A DNA stretch of 64,000 nucleotides, taken from the NCBI GenBank assembly GCA_019116445.1, contig DXBP01000019.1, positions 53,913 to 117,912 of the forward strand, in the 5' to 3' direction. A program made the translations under genes and the position numbers. The notes beneath the pieces were generated by a model, which worked only from the letters and a program-made list of their open reading frames with translations, was not told the DNA's origin and searched no databases. This DNA is from Candidatus Gemmiger excrementigallinarum (GTDB taxonomy: Bacteria > Bacillota > Clostridia > Oscillospirales > Ruminococcaceae). Below, in pieces: positions 7,650 to 16,817 of the stretch (position 1 is the stretch's first letter; every line of letters begins with the position of its first letter).

Positions 7650-9515
7650 TTACTGGCAGGATTTCACGTTCAGCATCCGGGTGGCATTGAGTACGGCCAG
7701 CACCATCACGCCCACATCGGCAAAGACGGCCCACCACATATTGGCCACGCCTACGGCACTCAGGAACAGGCACAGGAACTTCACGCCCAGGGCGAATACA
7801 ATGTTCTGGTACACGATGGCCATGCACTTGCGGGCAATGCGCATGGCAAGGCCGATCTTGGCCGGATCGTCGTCCATCAGCACCACGTCGGCGGCTTCAA
7901 TGGCGGCATCGCTGCCCAGGGCACCCATGGCAATGCCGATGTCGGCGCGCATCAGTACCGGCGCATCGTTGATGCCGTCGCCTGCGAATACCAGCATCTT
8001 GTCGGCGGGCTTGTGCTCCAGCAGCGTTTCCACCTGGTGCACCTTGTCGGCGGGCAGCAGCCCGGCGTGCACTTCGTCGATGCCCAGTTCCCGGGCTACC
8101 TTGTCAGCCACGGCGGGGCTGTCACCGGTCAGCATAACGGTGCGTACACCCTGGCGGTGCAGGTCCTGCATGGCGGCTGCGGCGGTGGGCTTTTCTTCGT
8201 CGGAAATCAGGATGGACCCCAGGAACTGTCCGTCCCGGGCTACATAGACAATGCTGCCGGCACCGTCATCCGGTGTGTAGCGGATTCCGTTGGCTTCCAT
8301 CAGCCGGGCGTTGCCGGCCAGGACTGCCTTGCCATCCACCAGGGTACGCACACCCTGCCCGGCGATCTCCTGGGCGTCGGCAGCCCGACGGGCATCGGCG
8401 TCAGGGCAGGCATCCCGCAGGCTTTTGCTGATGGGATGGCTGGAAAAACGCTCCGCCAGGGCGGCGGTTTCCAGCAGTTCGGTTTCGGACACCCCGGCGG
8501 CCGGCGTGACGCGGGTCACGGCAAAAACGCCTTTGGTCAGGGTGCCGGTTTTGTCGAAGGCAGCCACCCCGGTATGGGACAGCGCTTCCAGATAGTTGCC
8601 GCCCTTGACCAGGATGCCGCAGCGCGACGCACCGCCGATGCCGCCGAAGAAGGTCAGGGGAATGGAGATGACCAGTGCGCAGGGGCAGCTGATGACCAGG
8701 AAGGTCAGGGCACGCAGCACCCAGACGGTCCACCCGCCGCCCAGCACCAGCGGGGGCAGCACAGCTAATACCAGGGCTGCCAGGCAAACGGCGGGGGTGT
8801 ACCAGCGGGCAAATTTGGTGATGAAGTTTTCCACCTTGGCTTTTTTCAGGCTGGAATTTTCCACCAGGTCCAGGATCTTCGCCACGGTGGATTCATCGTA
8901 GGCTTTGGTGGTGGTAATGCGCAGCAGCCCGTCGTCATTCACACAGCCGCTGATCACATCATCCCCGGGACGCACGGTGCGGGGGCGGCTTTCGCCGGTG
9001 AGGGCGGCGGTGTTCAGCGTGCTCTCGCCGCTCAGCACCCTACCATCGATGGGAACTTTCTCTCCCGGACGCACCACAATGACCGAACCCACGGCCACTT
9101 CATCGGGGTCCACCACCGTAACGCTGCCGTCGGCCTGCTCCAGGTTGGCGCTGTCGGGACGAATGTCCATCAGCTCGCTGATACTGCGGCGGCTTTTGCC
9201 CACGGCATAGCTCTGGAACAGTTCGCCAATTTGGTAGAACAGCATAACGGCCACGCCTTCGGCATATTCGCCGCAGCCCATGGCGCCCACGGTGGCTACT
9301 GCCATCAGGAAGTTCTCATCAAAGACTTCCCCGCCTTTGATGCCCAGCACTGCTTTGCACAGTACATCGTAACCGATCACCAGATAGGGCACCAGCCACA
9401 CGATCAGCTGCCCGTACCACGGCAGGGCGAGAAAATGCAGCGCCACAGCGGCGCACAAAGTCAGTGCCGCGGCCAGAAGAATACGCCGCAGCATCTTTTT
9501 CTGTTTTTTTGTCAT
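7650..9515 (-). CDS. Heavy-metal translocating P-type ATPase (Zn/Cd/Co type)
   Basis: SCPCALVISIP, AAFDKTGTLTKGVF, LTGDSPAVADKVARELGID, FAGDGINDAPVLMRADIGIAMG. Confidence 0.93.
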   Translation of the reverse strand: MTKKQKKMLRRILLAAALTLCAAVALHFLALPWYGQLIVWLVPYLVIGYDVLCKAVLGIKGGEVFDENFLMAVATVGAMGCGEYAEGVAVMLFYQIGELFQSYAVGKSRRSISELMDIRPDSANLEQADGSVTVVDPDEVAVGSVIVVRPGEKVPIDGRVLSGESTLNTAALTGESRPRTVRPGDDVISGCVNDDGLLRITTTKAYDESTVAKILDLVENSSLKKAKVENFITKFARWYTPAVCLAALVLAVLPPLVLGGGWTVWVLRALTFLVISCPCALVISIPLTFFGGIGGASRCGILVKGGNYLEALSHTGVAAFDKTGTLTKGVFAVTRVTPAAGVSETELLETAALAERFSSHPISKSLRDACPDADARRAADAQEIAGQGVRTLVDGKAVLAGNARLMEANGIRYTPDDGAGSIVYVARDGQFLGSILISDEEKPTAAAAMQDLHRQGVRTVMLTGDSPAVADKVARELGIDEVHAGLLPADKVHQVETLLEHKPADKMLVFAGDGINDAPVLMRADIGIAMGALGSDAAIEAADVVLMDDDPAKIGLAMRIARKCMAIVYQNIVFALGVKFLCLFLSAVGVANMWWAVFADVGVMVLAVLNATRMLNVKSCQ

Positions 9516-9551
9516 GGAAAGATGCCTCCGTCCGGCAGGGCAGCGCCTGCG

Positions 9552-9767
9552 TTACAGTTCAATCTCAAAGTCCGGCTCAATCTTTTTGGCGGTCCGCACA
9601 GCCTGCTGCAGAATCTCGTCAAAACGGGCGTCATCGGCCACCAACAGCATCTTCTGGGTCATAAAGCTGACGCTGGCGTCCTCCACACCGGGCAGTGCCT
9701 TGACGGCGGTTTCGATTTTGGCGGCGCAATTGGCGCAATCCACTTCGATCTTGAATTTCTTTTGCAT
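9552..9767 (-). CDS. Stand-alone heavy-metal-associated (HMA) domain protein
   Basis: MQKKFKIEVDCANCAAKIETAVKALPGVEDASVSFMTQKM, CxxC HMA fold, directly upstream of the P-type ATPase. Confidence 0.85.
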   Translation of the reverse strand: MQKKFKIEVDCANCAAKIETAVKALPGVEDASVSFMTQKMLLVADDARFDEILQQAVRTAKKIEPDFEIEL

Positions 9768-9801
9768 ACTATAAAACCTCTTTTCTAAAAAATCAGGCGG
9801 G

Positions 9802-10164
9802 TCATTCTTCGGTATGTTCCATGCCCAGGGCAATCATGCTGCGCACGTGGTCATCGTCCAGGGAATAGTAGATGGCTTTGCCCTCCCGGCGGAACTTTAC
9901 CAGTTTGCTGGATTTGAGCAGCCGCAGCTGGTGGCTCACTGCACTTTGGGAAAGCCCTACCACCTGGGCGATGTCGTTGACGCAGAGCTCGCTCTCGAAC
10001 AGGGCATAGAGGATCTTGATGCGGGTGGTATCGCCAAACACCCGGAACAACTCCGCCAGGTCGTAGAGGATCTCGTCCCCGGGCAGATCGTCCTGCAGCT
10101 TCTGCAGGGCCTGTGGGTCCAAAGGCTGGCCGTCCACGGGCAGCGACGGTTCGTGTTGCACCAT
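9802..10164 (-). CDS. ArsR/SmtB family transcriptional regulator
   Basis: LFRVFGDTTRIKILYALFESELCVNDIAQVVGLSQSAVSHQLRLLKSSKLVKFRREGKAIYYSLDDDHV; start at 10164 chosen by AAGGA spacing. Confidence 0.93.
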   Translation of the reverse strand: MVQHEPSLPVDGQPLDPQALQKLQDDLPGDEILYDLAELFRVFGDTTRIKILYALFESELCVNDIAQVVGLSQSAVSHQLRLLKSSKLVKFRREGKAIYYSLDDDHVRSMIALGMEHTEE

Positions 10165-10177
10165 AGAAAACATCCTT

Positions 10178-10201
10178 TCATATGATTATCTGTTCATATG
10201 A
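10178..10201. promoter_or_regulatory. Putative ArsR/SmtB operator
   Basis: TCATATGATTATCTGTTCATATGA: two TCATATGA palindromes 16 nt apart, start to start, immediately upstream of the arsR-like gene. Confidence 0.6.
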
Positions 10202-10239
10202 TACACCTGCCGAGGCTCCCTGTCAATACCGGACAACAA

Positions 10240-10262
10240 AAAATCCCCGCATTTCTGCGGGG
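10240..10262 (-). terminator. Terminator after small hypothetical gene
   Basis: CCCCGCATTTCTGCGGGG stem followed on minus strand by ATTTTTTG. Confidence 0.65.
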
Positions 10263-10300
10263 AAAGATGCGTATGGAATGGGGAACGAGAGCCAACGGTC

Positions 10301-10651
10301 TTACTGCGGCGGCACAAACCCCGGCTCGCCGGGCAGGATCACGCCGTTTGCCTGCAGCATTTGGCGGAATTCCTCGTCGGGCATTTCAAAGATCACTTCT
10401 TTGATCATGGCCGGTTCATGCACCAGGATTTTCCACGGAGCGCCATCGGGCTGCTGCAAGAACAGAATCCCCGAAACACTGCCCAATCCCTGGATGCCCT
10501 CGTCGGCCCAGAAAGCAGGGGAGGGGGTCACGTAGTAGTGGTCCACCATCCGTCCATCGGCAAAGTCATGCTCGATGGTGGCGGGTACCTCTCCCTCGGT
10601 CTGTTCCGATTTGTATTGCAGGTGCAGGTTGGAAAAATCCGCGGCGGTCAT
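10301..10651 (-). CDS. Hypothetical protein, 116 aa
   Basis: Complete ORF MTAADFSNLHLQYKSEQTEGEV..., flanked by a terminator; no recognised family. Confidence 0.6.
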   Translation of the reverse strand: MTAADFSNLHLQYKSEQTEGEVPATIEHDFADGRMVDHYYVTPSPAFWADEGIQGLGSVSGILFLQQPDGAPWKILVHEPAMIKEVIFEMPDEEFRQMLQANGVILPGEPGFVPPQ

Positions 10652-10678
10652 AAACCGACCCTCCTTTGATAGATGAAA

Positions 10679-12010
10679 TCAGACGCGCAGGCTGGCACCC
10701 TCGCCGTCGTTGGTGCCCTCGTCGAACTCATAGTCGTTGCCGGGCAGGATGGCGTTGAGCAGGATGCCTGCAATGGCGGCGATGGCCAGACCGGAAAGGT
10801 TCACGGACAGGCCCATTACGCTGAAGGTGATGCCGCCCACCGAGTTGAAGCCCAGGGCACAGACCAGGATGACGGCGGCGATGATGAGGTTGCGGGAGTT
10901 GGTGAAGTCCACCTTGTTCTCGACGACGTTGCGCACGCCGATGGCGGAGATCATACCGTACAGCACGAAGCTGATACCGCCCACGATGCCGGTGGGAATG
11001 GTGTTGATGACGGCCTCAAATTTGGGGCAGAAGCTCAGAATCAGGGCAAAGACGGCGGCAATGCGGATGACCAGCGGGTCATAGATCTTGGTCAGGGCCA
11101 GCACGCCGGTGTTTTCGCCGTAGGTGGTGTTGGCGGGACCGCCCAGCAGGCCGGCCATGGTGGTGGCCAGGCCGTCGCCCAGCAGGGTGCGGTTCAGGCC
11201 CGGATCACGGATGTAGTTCTTGCCGGTGGTGGCGCTGATGGCAGCGATGTCGCCGATGTGTTCCATCATGGTAGCCAGGGCGATGGGCACGATGGTGAAC
11301 AGGGCGCTGATGAAAGTTTCGCTGCCGTCAATGGCGAACAGGCCCATGGAATCCTTATGCAGGGGGATGCCGAACCAGTCTGCCTGGGCGATGGCCGTGA
11401 AGTCCACGGCACCGGTAACCAGCGCCACGGCGTAAGAAACCAGCACGCCGATGAGGATGGGCAGGATCTTGATCATGCCCTTGCCCCAGATGTTGCAAAT
11501 GATAACAGTAGCCAGAGCCACAAAGGCCAGCAGCCAGTTGCTCTGGCAGTTGCTGATGGCGCTGGGGGCCAGGATCAGACCGATGGCGATGATGATGGGG
11601 CCGGTGACTACCGGCGGGAAGAACTTCATCATCCGCCGGATGCCGAAGGCCGAAATCAGGAAGCTGAACAGTACGTACACCAGGCCGGAAAACGCCACCG
11701 CCGCACAGGCATAGGGCAGGTTTTCGGGGTTGGCGCCGTTGTTGCTCACAATGGTAAAGCCGCCCAGGTAGGCAAAGCTGGAGCCCAGGAACGCGGGCAC
11801 CTTGCCTTTGCACAAAAAGTGGAACAGCAGCGTGCCCAGGCCGGCACACAGCAGCGTGGTGCTGACGCTCAGGCCGGTAAGCAGGGGTACCAGCACGGTG
11901 GCACCGAACATGGCAAACATATGCTGCGCACCCAGGATCAGCAGTTTGGGTTTGCCCAGTTCGCGGGCATTGTAGATGCCCTTGGAATAGTCGATCGTTT
12001 TTTCGCTCAT
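10679..12010 (-). CDS. uraA: Uracil/xanthine permease (NCS2 family)
   Basis: LLILGAQHMFAMFGATVLVPLLTGLSVSTTLLCAGLGTLLFH, FLGSSFAYLGGF, MMEHIGDIAAISATTGKNYIRDPGLNRTLLGDGLAT. Confidence 0.9.
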   Translation of the reverse strand: MSEKTIDYSKGIYNARELGKPKLLILGAQHMFAMFGATVLVPLLTGLSVSTTLLCAGLGTLLFHFLCKGKVPAFLGSSFAYLGGFTIVSNNGANPENLPYACAAVAFSGLVYVLFSFLISAFGIRRMMKFFPPVVTGPIIIAIGLILAPSAISNCQSNWLLAFVALATVIICNIWGKGMIKILPILIGVLVSYAVALVTGAVDFTAIAQADWFGIPLHKDSMGLFAIDGSETFISALFTIVPIALATMMEHIGDIAAISATTGKNYIRDPGLNRTLLGDGLATTMAGLLGGPANTTYGENTGVLALTKIYDPLVIRIAAVFALILSFCPKFEAVINTIPTGIVGGISFVLYGMISAIGVRNVVENKVDFTNSRNLIIAAVILVCALGFNSVGGITFSVMGLSVNLSGLAIAAIAGILLNAILPGNDYEFDEGTNDGEGASLRV

Positions 12011-12042
12011 GACATCCTCCTGTAATTTCCTTGCTCTGCCGC

Positions 12043-12071
12043 AAAAAAGGAAGCCGCAAACCGCCGCTTCC
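12043..12071 (-). promoter_or_regulatory. Terminator-like hairpin in uraA leader (possible attenuator)
   Basis: Minus strand GGAAGCGGCGGTTTGCGGCTTCC followed by TTTTTT, between the promoter and uraA start. Confidence 0.45.
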
Positions 12072-12085
12072 CCGTTTACGCTCTC

Positions 12086-12114
12086 AGTATAGCGGTTTTG
12101 TGGGCAAAACGCAA
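12086..12114 (-). promoter_or_regulatory. uraA promoter
   Basis: Minus strand TTGCGT (12114-12109), 17-nt spacer, TATACT (12091-12086). Confidence 0.55.
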
Positions 12115-12139
12115 GGCAAAGCGGCTAAAAGACAGCGGC

Positions 12140-12168
12140 TTGCAATCGGAACCGGTGCCCGGTATAAT
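12140..12168 (+). promoter_or_regulatory. Promoter for thioesterase-like gene
   Basis: TTGCAA (12140-12145), 17-nt spacer, TATAAT (12163-12168). Confidence 0.6.
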
Positions 12169-12206
12169 AAAATAAAGTAAAAATCATGCAAAAGGGGATA
12201 TGGCAG

Positions 12207-12599
12207 ATGTTGGAACCGGGCATCAAGGGACACGCGGCGCTGCGTGTCACCACCGAAAACACCGCCCAGGCACTGGGCAGCGGGGAACTGCCGGTGCTGG
12301 CCACGCCGGCGGTGGCGGCCCTGATCGAAAAAGCCTGCTGGAAATCGGTGGCCGGGGAACTGGACCTGGGCACCGGCACCGTGGGGACCAGCCTTTCGCT
12401 GGCACATACGGCCCCCACGCCCATCGGCATGGTGGTCCGCTGCGATTGTGAACTGACTGCCGTGGCCGACCGCCGCCTGACCTTTACGGCGCGGGTCTAC
12501 GACGATGTGAGCGAGGTGGCCCATGCCACCCATGAACGCTATATCGTGGACAATGACCGCTTTACCCAAAAGGCTTCGGCCAAGCTCAGCGCCGAATGA
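12207..12599 (+). CDS. Hotdog-fold thioesterase-like protein (FlK-like family)
   Basis: TPAVAALIEKACWKSVAGELDLGTGTVGTSLSLAHTAPTPIGMVVRCDCELTAVADRRLTFTARVYD resembles small hotdog thioesterases. Confidence 0.75.
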   Translation: MLEPGIKGHAALRVTTENTAQALGSGELPVLATPAVAALIEKACWKSVAGELDLGTGTVGTSLSLAHTAPTPIGMVVRCDCELTAVADRRLTFTARVYDDVSEVAHATHERYIVDNDRFTQKASAKLSAE

Positions 12600-12602
12600 A
12601 GC

Positions 12603-12629
12603 AAAAAAGCCCCGCCGGTAAGCGGGGCT
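12603..12629 (-). terminator. Terminator between convergent genes
   Basis: AGCCCCGC/GCGGGGCT stem; minus strand followed by TTTTTT. Confidence 0.6.
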
Positions 12630-12638
12630 GTTGTTCCC

Positions 12639-12854
12639 TCAGTAGGGGGCTTCCTCACGCCAGCGGGCCAGCCGGTGTACGGTTTCGTCGCTCTCCACCC
12701 AGCCCTGGTCGGGGTCGGGTCGGGCATCGGGGGCGTAGTGCTGCATCACACCGGGCACCTGGCCTTTCAGGTAGGCTTTGGCCTGTTTCTGGCGGCTAGG
12801 CGCGGTGTGCCGCAGCAGGGCATCTTTTTCCGGGTGTTTTTTTGCGGTATGCAC
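12639..12854 (-). CDS. Small hypothetical protein, 71 aa
   Basis: Complete ORF MHTAKKHPEKDALLRHTAPSRQKQAKAYLKGQ... with adjacent terminator. Confidence 0.45.
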   Translation of the reverse strand: MHTAKKHPEKDALLRHTAPSRQKQAKAYLKGQVPGVMQHYAPDARPDPDQGWVESDETVHRLARWREEAPY

Positions 12855-12966
12855 GGTAGTTCCCTCCCTTCACAGCTAGTTTGTCCGGTCCGGCGGCTAC
12901 CCAATCCCGCCAAATTGTGGTATAATACCATTTCCTCAACTTTATGCCAAAGGAGCATTGCCCATC

Positions 12967-13971
12967 ATGGAAGTCAAGATCAATCAGGTCATCCTGCATC
13001 TGCTGGACCCCGGCGCCTCCGAACCGCTGCTTTCCGACCGGCCTATGGACCTGGATGCCGACCTGTTCGAGTATTTTTCTGCGGTGATCGAAAAAGCCTT
13101 CGTCAGCGATGAAGTCAAGAACTGCCGCTTTTTGCCCGATTCCGCCTTTGCCCAGGAGATGGCCCAGAACCAGGATTTCGTGGATCTGTCCCGCCGCATT
13201 GCGGGCGTCATCTTTGAGCAGATGCTGCAGTACCCGGCCATTCCCGCCGGCGATCTGGCGGTGGTGGATTTTGCCGGGGATGGTGTGCCTTTCTACGGTG
13301 TGCTCAAGCTCAATTACCGACCCGGCTACACCCACCACACCGAAACCATGGGCAACGGCCGCTTCAGCAGCATGGTGCCCCAGCGCACGCTGCTGCCCGG
13401 CACCCCCAAGGCCGATGAAGCAGCTCTCATCGACCGTGCCAACGGCACGGTGCGCCTGATCGAGAAAAAATTCGCTCTGGATGAAAAAAAGGACTTTTAC
13501 CTTTCCACCCGGGTATTCGGCTGCACCGAAGCCATGCAGGAAAAAGCCAAGCTGAAGGCTGTCTGCGAAACGGCGGTGGCTGCCGTGAAGGAAGCCTACC
13601 CCGAGCCGGAGGAACTGGATGATGTACCGCCCTTTGATGGCGGTACCGAAACCGCCGTGGAACTGATGGTGCGCAACCAGGCAGTGGACAACACCATCTC
13701 GGTGGAGGATGTGCGCACCCGTATGCGGGAAAGCTATCCCCTGGCGGCGCCCAAGTTTGAAGCAGCCCTGGCAGAAACCGGTGTGCAGGAAAATGACCGG
13801 GTGACGGTCAGTCCCGCCCGGATGAAAAAGCTGGAAAGCCGCAGCTTCAAAACGGAATCCGGTATCGAAATTAAAATCCCGGCAGAACTGTGCAACTCCG
13901 ATGACGCGGTGGAGTTTATCCACTCGGCCACCGGCGGACTGAGCCTGCTGATCAAAGACGTATTGGTGTGA
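12967..13971 (+). CDS. Nucleoid-associated protein (NdpA/YejK 37-kDa family)
   Basis: MEVKINQVILHLLDPGASEPLLSDRPMDLDADLFEYFSAVIEKAF, FYGVLKLNYRPGYTHHTE; start could also be 12958. Confidence 0.75.
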   Translation: MEVKINQVILHLLDPGASEPLLSDRPMDLDADLFEYFSAVIEKAFVSDEVKNCRFLPDSAFAQEMAQNQDFVDLSRRIAGVIFEQMLQYPAIPAGDLAVVDFAGDGVPFYGVLKLNYRPGYTHHTETMGNGRFSSMVPQRTLLPGTPKADEAALIDRANGTVRLIEKKFALDEKKDFYLSTRVFGCTEAMQEKAKLKAVCETAVAAVKEAYPEPEELDDVPPFDGGTETAVELMVRNQAVDNTISVEDVRTRMRESYPLAAPKFEAALAETGVQENDRVTVSPARMKKLESRSFKTESGIEIKIPAELCNSDDAVEFIHSATGGLSLLIKDVLV

Positions 13972-13979
13972 CCTTGTGC

Positions 13980-14012
13980 CGCCCGCCAGGACCCGGCGGG
14001 CGGTTTTGTGTA
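13980..14012 (+). terminator. Terminator after nucleoid-associated protein gene
   Basis: CCGCCCGCCAGGACCCGGCGGGCGGTTTT. Confidence 0.65.
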
Positions 14013-14030
14013 GGGTGAAAGGAGCCTGCT

Positions 14031-14603
14031 ATGGAATGGAAAGACGGCCGCCCGCGCTGCCACTGGGCCAACCCCGAAAACCCGCGCTACCTGCACTACC
14101 ACGACTGTGAATGGGGTGTGCCGGTGCATGACGACCGGCTGCTTTTTGAGATGCTGATTCTGGAAGGATTTCAGGCCGGGCTTTCCTGGGAGTGTGTGCT
14201 CAACAAGCGGGATGCTTTCCGCCGGGCTTTTGACAACTTCCACTGGGAGAAAGTGGCCGCCTACGATGCCGAGAAATGCGCGGCCCTGGCACAGGATGCC
14301 GGGATTATCCGCAACCGGCGCAAAATCGCGGCGGCGGTGGGCAATGCCCGGGTTTTCGGGGCCATCCGGCAGGAGTGGGGGAGCTTTGATGCCTACCTCT
14401 GGCACTGGACCGGCGGAAAAACGCTCTGCGAGCGGGGAAAAGCTACCTCGCCGCTGTCCGATGCCCTCTCGGCAGATCTGCAAAAGCGGGGGATGAAATT
14501 TGTGGGTTCCACCATCATCTACGCCTACCTCCAGGCGGTGGGGGTGCTGTGGAGCCACGAGGACGGCTGCTTTTTGCGGGAACCGCCCTGCCAAAACCTG
14601 TGA
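14031..14603 (+). CDS. tag: DNA-3-methyladenine glycosylase I
   Basis: RCHWANPENPRYLHYHDCEWGVPVHDDRLLFEMLILEGFQAGLSWECVLNKRDAFRRAF. Confidence 0.93.
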   Translation: MEWKDGRPRCHWANPENPRYLHYHDCEWGVPVHDDRLLFEMLILEGFQAGLSWECVLNKRDAFRRAFDNFHWEKVAAYDAEKCAALAQDAGIIRNRRKIAAAVGNARVFGAIRQEWGSFDAYLWHWTGGKTLCERGKATSPLSDALSADLQKRGMKFVGSTIIYAYLQAVGVLWSHEDGCFLREPPCQNL

Positions 14604-14720
14604 GGCACGGCGGGGAAATGTTGGCGATTTTTGCGTCTTTCCGCCGAAAGCATTGTGTGGTACAATATTGCTGTATCGTAATGAAAAACAACGGACCGCG
14701 ATCAAAGAGGACTGACAAAA

Positions 14721-16220
14721 ATGTTTGAAGGCCATCTGTTTGCCCGCTGCACGGCGCATCACGCCGTGCTCTACTGGGATAAGCCCGCTACAGCAGGCGC
14801 CCGGGCGGAATATACCGTCTATCTGAACAATGAACCCGTGGGTACCGCCGACCGTACCCACTACACACTGCAAGATCTGGAACCCCAGACCGAGTACCGC
14901 GTGGACGTGGTATTTGATAAACAGATCGTAGGTGCCTGTATGCTGCGCACCGGGGTGGAGAAAAACCGCATCAACGTCACCGAAGCTCCCTACTGGGCCA
15001 AGGGGGACGGTATCACCCGGAATACCGCCGCGCTGCAGCGGGCCATTGACGCCTGCGGCCCCGGGGATGCCGTCTATCTGCCGGCGGGAACTTACCTGAC
15101 GGGGGCGCTGCGGCTGCACAGCGATATGGAGCTGTATCTCGACGAGGGCGCCGTGCTCCAGGGCACCGCGCAGGTCGTGGATTACCAGCCCCGCATCCCC
15201 AGCCGGTTTGAAGGCATCGAGCGACGGTGCTATTCCAGCCTGCTGAACCTGGGCAAAATGGACCACGAGGACGGTTATAACTGCGTCAACGTGGTCATCC
15301 GCGGCAAGGGGACCATCGCCAGCGGCGGCAAAGCTCTGGCGGATGCCATCATTGCCGATGAGCGGGAGCATCTCAAAGAATACCTGGCCCAGCACACCGA
15401 ACTGGTGGAAAGCTGCGATGACGAGGATACCATTCCCGGCCGGGTGCGCCCGCGGCTTATCAATATGAGCAATTGCCAGAATATCTGGATCAGCGGCCTG
15501 ACGCTGCGGGACAGCGCTTCCTGGAATGTGCACATGATCTACAGCGACAACATTGTCACCGATCACTGCACCTTCCGTTCCGAAGGCGTCCACAACGGCG
15601 ACGGCTGGAACCCCGATTCCAGCACCCGCTGCACGCTGTTTGCCAGCGAGTTCTTTACCGGTGACGATTCGGTGTCGGTCAAGAGCGGCAAAAATCCCGA
15701 GGGCAATGTCATTGCCCGGCCCAGCGCCCATATCCGGGTGTTTGACTGCCACAGCCGCTTTGGCTACGGCATTAGCATCGGCAGCGAAATGTCCGGCGGT
15801 GTGGAGGACGTGCAGGTCTGGGACTGCGACCTGACGAACTCCTTCTCCGGCATTGAGATCAAGGCCACAGCCAAACGCGGCGGTTATGTGCGCGGTGTAA
15901 CGGTGCGGGACTGCAAGGCGCCCCGGGTCATGATCCACACGGTGCCCTATAATGACGACGGTGAATCTGCGGGTGTGCTGCCGGTGCTGGAGCACTTCAC
16001 CTTTGAGGGCCTTACGCTGACCGGCCGTGCCTTGAACAACAAGCGGGAATGGAAGGATGTTTCCCCCGTGGAACTGGCTGGTTTTGAAGGCGCCAACAGA
16101 GCCCTGCGGGATGTAAACTTTGATGGCCTGACCATTACGGCCAAGGCGTCGCGCCTGCCGCTGCAGTACTGCAGCGAGGTGACGCTGCGGGGTGTGACCT
16201 GCCTGCCGCGCCGGGAGTAA
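14721..16220 (+). CDS. Glycoside hydrolase family 28 (polygalacturonase-like)
   Basis: Fibronectin III-like start, VYLPAGTYLTGALRLHSDMELYLDEGAVLQG, NGDGWNPDSSTRCTLFASEFFTGDDSVSVKSGKNPEG. Confidence 0.9.
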   Translation: MFEGHLFARCTAHHAVLYWDKPATAGARAEYTVYLNNEPVGTADRTHYTLQDLEPQTEYRVDVVFDKQIVGACMLRTGVEKNRINVTEAPYWAKGDGITRNTAALQRAIDACGPGDAVYLPAGTYLTGALRLHSDMELYLDEGAVLQGTAQVVDYQPRIPSRFEGIERRCYSSLLNLGKMDHEDGYNCVNVVIRGKGTIASGGKALADAIIADEREHLKEYLAQHTELVESCDDEDTIPGRVRPRLINMSNCQNIWISGLTLRDSASWNVHMIYSDNIVTDHCTFRSEGVHNGDGWNPDSSTRCTLFASEFFTGDDSVSVKSGKNPEGNVIARPSAHIRVFDCHSRFGYGISIGSEMSGGVEDVQVWDCDLTNSFSGIEIKATAKRGGYVRGVTVRDCKAPRVMIHTVPYNDDGESAGVLPVLEHFTFEGLTLTGRALNNKREWKDVSPVELAGFEGANRALRDVNFDGLTITAKASRLPLQYCSEVTLRGVTCLPRRE

Positions 16221-16259
16221 TGGTACAGAATACTATATCCTTGAAGGGGGTACCGGAAA

Positions 16260-16817
16260 ATGGAACTTTCGGAACTGACAATGCAGGCCCGTCGCGCCAC
16301 CGAGGAATTGCTGGATGCGGCGCACCTGGAAAAAGGCGATATTTTTGTGGTGGGCTGCTCCAGCAGTGAAATCACCGGCGGACGGATCGGCCACCATTCC
16401 AGCATGGAGGCTGCCGCTGCCGTGTTGGCGGGAGTCCTGCCGCCGCTGCAGCAGCGGGGGATCTACCTGGCTGCCCAGTGCTGCGAACACCTGAACCGTG
16501 CCATTGTGCTGGAGCGGGAAGCCGCCAAAGCCTACGGGTATCAGATCGTGGCAGCCATCCCCCAGCCCCATGCGGGTGGCAGCTGGGCCACCAACTGCTG
16601 GCATACCTTCCGGGACCCCGTCCTGGTGGAGGAAGTCCGCGCCGCAGCCGGCATGGACATCGGCGGCACTCTCATCGGTATGCACCTGCGCCGGGTGGCG
16701 GTGCCGGTGCGGCTGAGCCTGGACCATATCGGGCAGGCCATCCTGCTCTGCGCGCGTACCCGGCCGCCGTTCATCGGCGGGGCACGCGCCGTCTACAGTG
16801 AGGAGGAAACACGATGA
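16260..16817 (+). CDS. TIGR01440/DUF436 (YwlG-like) family protein
   Basis: GDIFVVGCSSSEITGGRIGHHSSMEAAAAVL, LAAQCCEHLNRAIVLERE, PHAGGSWATNCW, MDIGGTLIGMHLRRVAVPVR. Confidence 0.85.
   Translation: MELSELTMQARRATEELLDAAHLEKGDIFVVGCSSSEITGGRIGHHSSMEAAAAVLAGVLPPLQQRGIYLAAQCCEHLNRAIVLEREAAKAYGYQIVAAIPQPHAGGSWATNCWHTFRDPVLVEEVRAAAGMDIGGTLIGMHLRRVAVPVRLSLDHIGQAILLCARTRPPFIGGARAVYSEEETR

Noticed and set aside
13734-15995. 753-aa minus-strand ORF 13734..15995
   Set aside because: Antisense to tag, the GH28 gene and the end of the nucleoid protein gene; no motif and His/Gly/Ala-rich composition.
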